Positions 57,931 through 64,000 of a DNA stretch of 64,000 bases are shown here, piece after piece. Source of the stretch: Sclerodactyla briareus (Eukaryota; Echinodermata; Holothuroidea; Dendrochirotida; Sclerodactylidae); NCBI GenBank assembly GCA_026419785.1, contig JAODTK010005891.1, positions 141,501-205,500 on the forward strand, read 5' to 3'. Below the pieces are notes generated by a model. That model was not told the origin of the DNA. It did no database searches and was given only the letters and a program-made list of their open reading frames with translations. The first letter of the stretch is position 1. Each line of letters begins with the position of its first letter. A program made the translations under genes and the position numbers.

Positions 57931-58318
57931 CCCGTATTGGCACCATACTTGCACTCAGGTCTACAAGCGCCCTAGCTATTCAAGAAGATGGCACCGTGCG
58001 TTAGGGTATGCCTGACGATCATTCGCACTACCACCTGCGCAAGTTGGAACAATGTCTCGTTTCGTTTACGTGCCAGTTTCTTCACCTGAATACGGTTGTA
58101 GTTCATGCTGTGTGCCGGCCTCATCTTTGCTGCAGGGGGGCGAAAATTTGAAATCTCGCTTCGTTTCATAGTCCTAATCGCCAATACAGCTTGCCCTCAC
58201 GCCGGGTACCAATGGCCCGGTTAACAGGGCGGATGTAGCTGGTCCCAGGTATCAGTTATGCGATCAGTCGGAACAAACGACTCGCGGCCCGGGGGTTTAT
58301 AGAAATGCGACGCGGGTT
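57931..58318. other. No gene recognised
   Basis: Probably decayed protease/gag of the element to its left, but no motif is secure. It abuts a family X LTR. Confidence 0.35.
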
Positions 58319-59060
58319 CGTCACGCAGGTGTAGCCCCCGTTTACTCGAAGTACTATACACAAAATTAATTTTTTCCGGGTGGACCTAGATTTCGCCAAG
58401 TCAAACACTATAAGTTTCATTTGAACCGATAAACCTATTAACAACCTTGCATTAGAACACACAGAATAAGAACTCGACCGGAAATATGGTACTTCTATGC
58501 GATTCCTTGAACAAGACTTCCCTCACATTGAAGCATGCATACATATGAGATTAAACATATTGTTAATGGCCATTTGTCATCAATTAATTAATAACGAAAA
58601 TTGTACTTAAATGACTGTAGGCCTGGACGTTCCAGCGTCTGCTGGCTGTCTTGACTGGATTCCGTAGCCGTCAGGAATCGGGCGCGAATATGTGCACAGA
58701 ATAATTTCGCGGTGGAGCACTTAAAATGATTGACAGAAAGTTCAGTCCAGCGTCGTCGACTTCCGGGGCTGGACTTCGCGATCACGATATTCACGATGAC
58801 GGTTGGGTCAAGACTCATCTTTCGACGTCGGGCTGGGGTTAGTTGGTCAACAGGACATCACCGGCGTTGATGACAACTACTGTTCGTCCCGAAGCTACTC
58901 CATAAATCAACGTCCAGTCGACGTGATAAATATCATTTCAGGGTGGGCAAGGGGACTATACTATACTTACGGACGGTGGCAGTATAGTGGAATTACTATC
59001 GCCTTACATTCAGGACACAAAACCAGTGTCACTGAGATACGGTGAGACCATTAGACAACT
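58319..59060 (-). mobile_element. Family X LTR, copy d
   Basis: It starts TGTAGCCCCCGTTTACTCG, has CACTATAAGTTTCATTTGAAC, ATGAGATTAAACATAT, TTTCGCGGTGGAGCACTTAA and GGACATCACCGGCGTTGATG. Near the right end it has ACAAAACCAGTGTCACTGAG, which matches 38220-38240. This is the longest copy in the window, about 740 bp, and defines the approximate LTR length. The exact right end is uncertain. Confidence 0.65.
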
Positions 59061-60405
59061 ATACTGACTTTAACTATAACTATTAAAATCGTTGAATATG
59101 ATTTTTTTCCAAATACTAAATAGGCACACGTTCCGTTCCCTTGAGCTAGACTTTTCCTCCGAGACGATTCCCCAGACTTGGAAGAATATACTTTTTCCTC
59201 TGTTTTCGAGGAAAACTACAAATAAGGCTTCTCCACTTCCTCTGTTTTCGAGAAAGGCTACAAACTACTATAGATGTAAAATATATAAAAATCACAGCAA
59301 ACTATTTCAACTACTTACAGAACTCCTGACTCTGGGCGCAAACCCAGTAAACGAGTCAGACAATCGATCTGTGACCGAATATTCTTGAAATTACTGAACA
59401 TTTCAATCTCTGCATTCTGGTTTTATTCTAAGAATCCTATCCCATATTAATTTCTTGATTATTACTTGAGGAAAGCTACCCCATGTTCAAATGGGGAGGA
59501 GCCCAAGCTGGTGCAAAGCCTTGGGCCTGCATAGGCCCTGTACAAACAGTTCCTTCTAACTCAGGATTATCCCAAGCTTTTGACGAGTCTTGCAGAATTC
59601 AGCGACTCCTAACCGTGTTTAAAGTAGTGGAAATCCCTACTAATCTAGATGAGCTGGCAGTTTCCAAAAAGTTTCGAGGGAAACTGACGCAATCCGAAGT
59701 TTACATTATTTTTAATATTCATTTTCATCAATACCTGATCCTAAGAATGCTTGCTTGCAGAGCAATCTCAACGTCGCTGTTCGATTGGGGAAAGAGCCGA
59801 TTCATTAGTATACCCTGGCTACCATCATACCTGGTTCATATCATAGACACTAGGTGCTGCGATGGGACAGTGGGTTGCTAAATTTGGACAAGAGCTCAAG
59901 TATTTGTTTAGCTCTCTAATGATAATGCAATTAGGCGAAAGCCCATCGGGCGATGTGCGAGGGAAACAACACCCTGGGGTGCTGAGATGTAACAAAAATT
60001 GCTGAGGGGATTGTTTGGATTATCCAAACAGGGAGCCCAAAAAGTGGAAATCATCATTTATAACCACTGGACATTATGCTAGCCCCTTATTGCCATAGGG
60101 TTACACCTTCTCCTGCTCAATGGTACATCGTCCTCGATGACGTAAACCATACCTCTCTAATACGTGATCATAGAACACATAAAAACAATCTATACTCAAT
60201 CTCGATGAGCAAGAGGAATCATAGTTACTATATCATTAATAGCAAGAATAATTCCTGCATAGTTGACAATATAACTGTTGCACAAGAATGGTTCATATTA
60301 CATGCATAATATTCACCATATTGGTGCAATACTCTCAACTATCCATTATGGATTATACTCAGGATAGCTCCTAAAAATTTCTCTCCATTCTCCATAGTAG
60401 GAAAT
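59061..60405. other. No gene recognised; downstream flank of a gypsy pol
   Basis: A 132-codon plus-strand frame (59483-59881) has no recognised domain. The region follows the pol end at 60406 in minus orientation and may contain that element's 3' LTR, but I could not fix its ends. Confidence 0.4.
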
Positions 60406-63400
60406 TCATCTTTGATACCTATCAAACACTGAACTTCCCTTTGCCACTCTTGGGGTTGAAGTGGATATAACTGCCATTGGGCTACTGTGGGCGTGTCCCA
60501 AGTTGTCAGCTCCAAGCCTATTAACTCCTCTCCTGATTCTACCTGACCTTCTTACACAACTGTCCTCTGGGAGCTCATCACTATTGTTATCACCATCACT
60601 ACCATTTACCATCGCTATGATTGTCTTCAACAACTGGTGTGTCACTAATTTCAACTTCAGTGTCAGCTGTCATATCAATTTCAAAACCATTGGCAGCCTA
60701 CATATTCCTCAACATCGGATAGATCATCCCCTGGGATTGAATAAAACAAGGGCATCTGATTAAAGACCCTTAGAGGCCTACATCACTCCCTATAAAGGTG
60801 GAGGGCTTGGGCATTAGCCAAAGTGAGTTCCTCTCCTCACTCCTCACTATACTCGTTTCTACATGTTTGGGGACTTGACTCAGGTTCAGGTTGGGGTGTC
60901 GCCTCTTACTATTGTCTACAGGCTGGTCAGTTTTCGGGGCTGCTGGGAGAGACTGTGAAGGGCGGCGCCAAATCCTGTGCCAAGTTCCTCTTTACCGGGA
61001 CAAGGTTCCGCCGACACGAACACATACACTGGAATTCCGAAACCAGCTTTGCGCACCACCCTATATACATCCTTCTCCCACTTGTCTTCTAACTATGTTC
61101 CCACTGACCCCAACATTCTTGACGAGAAGCGATCGCCAGAGCGGAAGAGCATTTGACTCGACAGTTGCTTGTTGTAATGCATTTCATTTGTTCCTGCCTT
61201 GCTTTGCGCATTTTCTGCAGCCAGCTTGTAGGCATAGTCAAGTCTGTCCCTTTCAGTCGGTCAGCATAACCTGTACATGTCTGGTCAGTATTGGGGATAT
61301 TGTCCTGAACCCAGAAATAGGTTACGAGGAGACGTGAGTTTTTTTTGTCGACAAATCATTAGAAAGTACGGGGATAGGTTAGCCGAGTCGTTCGATTGCA
61401 ATTTATGCATGTACAAGGGAGCAACATGAGCCTTCCAGTCCTGTTGCCCTCATCGGACAATGTGCCCAACATGGATAGCAGCGTTCTGTAAAGCGCTCAC
61501 ATGCGTCCATTTCCCTGGGGATGATAGGGGGCTTGTTCTCGACACCTTCAGGCAAGACCAGCAACCTCACCAAAGCTTCCTGGATAACAGGACAACCTCT
61601 AGTGACTAAAAAAATTCTCAAACAGGAGTTTAGCTGTGGTTGGGCTCTGATTCCTTTAGTTTGTAGGAAAAAAAGCCTGAGCATAACGGGTAAAGTGATA
61701 CGTCTTATGACCAAAATATTAGAGTACCCACCTTTGCATTCTTCCAGTGAGAGGAAGTATATGCACACTAGCTCCGGAGGTTCACTAGTTTGAATACTCA
61801 CCATTGGTGCCTATCCTGGTAGGTTTGAACAGTCTTTAACCTCAAACACCTATCGCAGACCTTAACGTGATTTGCAATATAGTCTGCCATTCTGGGCCAA
61901 TACAACCTGTCTCTTGCAAGTTTTCCAGGGTTCTCCTTATTACCTATGGGGTCCCCATATCATCATGATTATACCACCACTGTTTCACGGTACTGTCTTG
62001 ATAGCACTAACTGGTACCTAGTCTCACCATCTATCCCCACACCGTTACTGGTAGAGGAATCCTTAAGAAACATTAATTTGTCCCTGCTCTGACAATGGAT
62101 GATGTTTCATTATTCTCACCTGCCCTCTCAACCTGTGTTGGCTTCCTACCTAGCCATATATAGTACAGGACCCTAGAGATATCCTTGTCCCTAGTTTGCA
62201 TTACTTGCCACTCTGCAGGTGTCATTCCAGGTACACCACTTACTGTCATAAACTCTTTAGGGAATGCATCCGATCCATTGCAATTATTCCCACAAGGGGA
62301 TTACAGTTTGCATAGGCCCGTTTATAATCCAGGGCTACTCTGTGATAGTTGCACAGTGCTCTAAAATCCTGCGCTTCACCGAACTCATATGACTATGAAT
62401 TATTACTAGGGTTTCGGAACAACAAGTATGCATCACAGTTATGGTTTCCCACTCTGTAAGGATATTAAAGTCGTAGCTGACAGAGCCGCAAACCATATTA
62501 TGGCCGTTGCATCTAATTTGCGTAGTCAACACAGAGGTAAGGGGTTTGTTATCAGTGACAATACTGCCTGAATTTCCGTCCATATAGTAGCCTCTAAATT
62601 TATCAGTTTACTGCCCATTTAAGTGCTAGGAATTCAAGTTTGTGAGCAGGGTTGTAATTCCTCTATCCCTTGCGAGTCTCCCGACTCCGAAGCATAACTC
62701 GCTTCCTGTCATATGAGTCAGTTTGATACAGAGCTGCACCCAGACCGCTTCCATTGCGTCTGTAGCCGCTCAAAAGGGTAATTCATAGTTTGCATATGCT
62801 AGCACAGGTGGGGTTGTCTCTCTTGACCAAAGGATCGGAAGCCTCTTGACCACTTCCACCTGTTCCAGTTCCAGTGGAGCCTTGGATTTTAGTTCACCAT
62901 CCTTGGTTCGGATGGACTCTCCACCTGCAGTGCATTTGTAGGGTTTTGATTATGTCAGAACAATCCTAACAAATCTACGGTAATAGCCAGCGAAATCCTA
63001 GAAATGACTCAGCCTGCGTTGTGATGGGAACAGCGCAATTTGGATGCTCTGTTTTGTCGGGACAGTCTGATCCTCGGGTGTCGGGGGACAATATGCCCAA
63101 GATACTTAACACTTTGTTGTAGAAATGTGCACTTGGATGGTTTAAGTTTCAGGCCCAATGCATGCAATCGTTACAATACTGCCTCGAGGCGGAGTAGATG
63201 TTCCTCAATGGTTTTGGAAATATATAATAATGTCATCTAGATATACAAGGCATGTTTCAGGTTCATGTCATGTAGACATTTTTCCATTAATCTTCGGAAA
63301 CTAGCATGTGCGTTCGTAAGACCAAAAGGCATACGATTACATTCGTAAAATCCTTATAGGGGGTGGTACATGTTTGTCTTATGCCTATCCTGTTCATCTA

Positions 63401-64000
63401 CTTCAATTTACCAATACCCACTCTGTAGATCTAGGGAACTAAACCATTGCGCTCCCGAGAGTGCATCAAGTGAGTCTCTATTCCTAGGCAAGGCATATGA
63501 ATCTTCAATGGTGTTTTGGTTTAGTTTCCTATTATCTATACATAACCTCAATGATCCAGCACCTTTCGTACTACTACAATAGGTGAGGAATTAAGACTAT
63601 GAGACTCAACGTATGGGCATCCACTATCAGCATGTCCTGTAGGCAGGGGGAATGCCGCCTTACTGTCTTTGAAGGGGGTTTCATTGTGTAAACGGTTCTC
63701 CTATGTGTCACAACATCAGTATGACCCAGGTCTGTTTGGTTTTTTGCAAATACCGACTGGTATTCTGCAGAAGCCCCTTTAACCTATTAGTGTCTTCCAC
63801 TGATATCTGGGTTGTCCAATTTGATTCTTCATGATGTCATTTTCCGTGGAATTTATTGTCATATTACCTAATATCAGATCATGACCACTTGTTTCAAGTA
63901 CATTTGTCCCACTAAGTGACGATAGTACCCTCTTGGTAGACTAGGTGTTTGCAACAACTAGGGCTATAATAACAGAAATAGATCGAACCAGTCAACCCTG
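60406..64000 (-). mobile_element. Ty3/gypsy pol remnant running off the window
   Basis: From right to left on the minus strand, RT has GFYECNRMPFGLTNA and LMEKCLHDMN (63240-63360). RNase H has GSGLGAALYQTDSYD near 62740, then LEFLALKWAV and VTDNKPLTSVLTT (62500-62640). A segment with VLPEGVENKPP (61530) looks like the integrase zinc-binding neighbourhood. The pol C-terminus SCVRRSGRIRRGVNRLG lies at about 60550. Order and motifs are typical of Ty3/gypsy; this is a third pol lineage in the window. Fossil with many breaks; gag would lie beyond 64000. Confidence 0.75.

Overview
This is animal nuclear DNA with no host gene I can name. It is dense in transposable-element remains, simple repeats and satellite-like arrays. 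There is no operon layout, no conserved long ORF and no bacterial signal. The repeat types suggest a marine invertebrate deuterostome, and a lancelet-like genome is my best guess: tRNA-derived SINEs, repeats full of AGGTCA half-sites, gypsy elements with a tRNA-Lys primer site, and hAT transposons. The organism call is inference only.

Layout. 1-2478 holds a 31-35 bp minisatellite and a G-run. 2479-5664 is the longest copy (A) of a dispersed non-coding repeat; B (9245-10112), C (22368-22582, resuming by about 24530) and D (50014-52064) belong to the same family. 10425-15180 is a nest of a second non-coding repeat (P family). A 2.07 kb hAT-like DNA transposon (12639-14712) with a perfect 8-bp target duplication sits inside one P copy. 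17183-17440 is a tRNA-derived SINE. 17556-18075 and 20271-22300 are two copies of a third repeat, built from an ATCT microsatellite plus a roughly 140-160 bp tandem array rich in GGGCCC. 22583-24446 is an LTR-like insertion that splits repeat C.

From 25287 to the window end, most recognisable coding sequence is broken Ty3/gypsy material, nearly all on the minus strand. It includes gag and protease at 25287-27180, gag/protease/RT at 36345-37775, pol at 43000-46460, integrase at 52960-54710, RT/RNase H at 57040-57930, and pol at 60406-64000. At least two LTR families occur. Family X has a 5' TGTATGTAG end and a tRNA-Lys-like primer site at 39365-39381 and 49331-49347. Another family has long TGTAGC...GCTACA LTRs at 39687-42195 and, degraded, at 35060-36340. 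LTR-in-LTR nesting is visible at 39686/39687. A hAT (ZBED-like) transposase fragment hidden across three frames lies at 46630-47030.

The only candidate for a non-transposon gene is a minus-strand coding-like block at 29317-31018 with a canonical 78-nt intron. It could equally be an accessory gene of an LTR element. All elements look broken, and nothing in the window appears to work together as a pathway.
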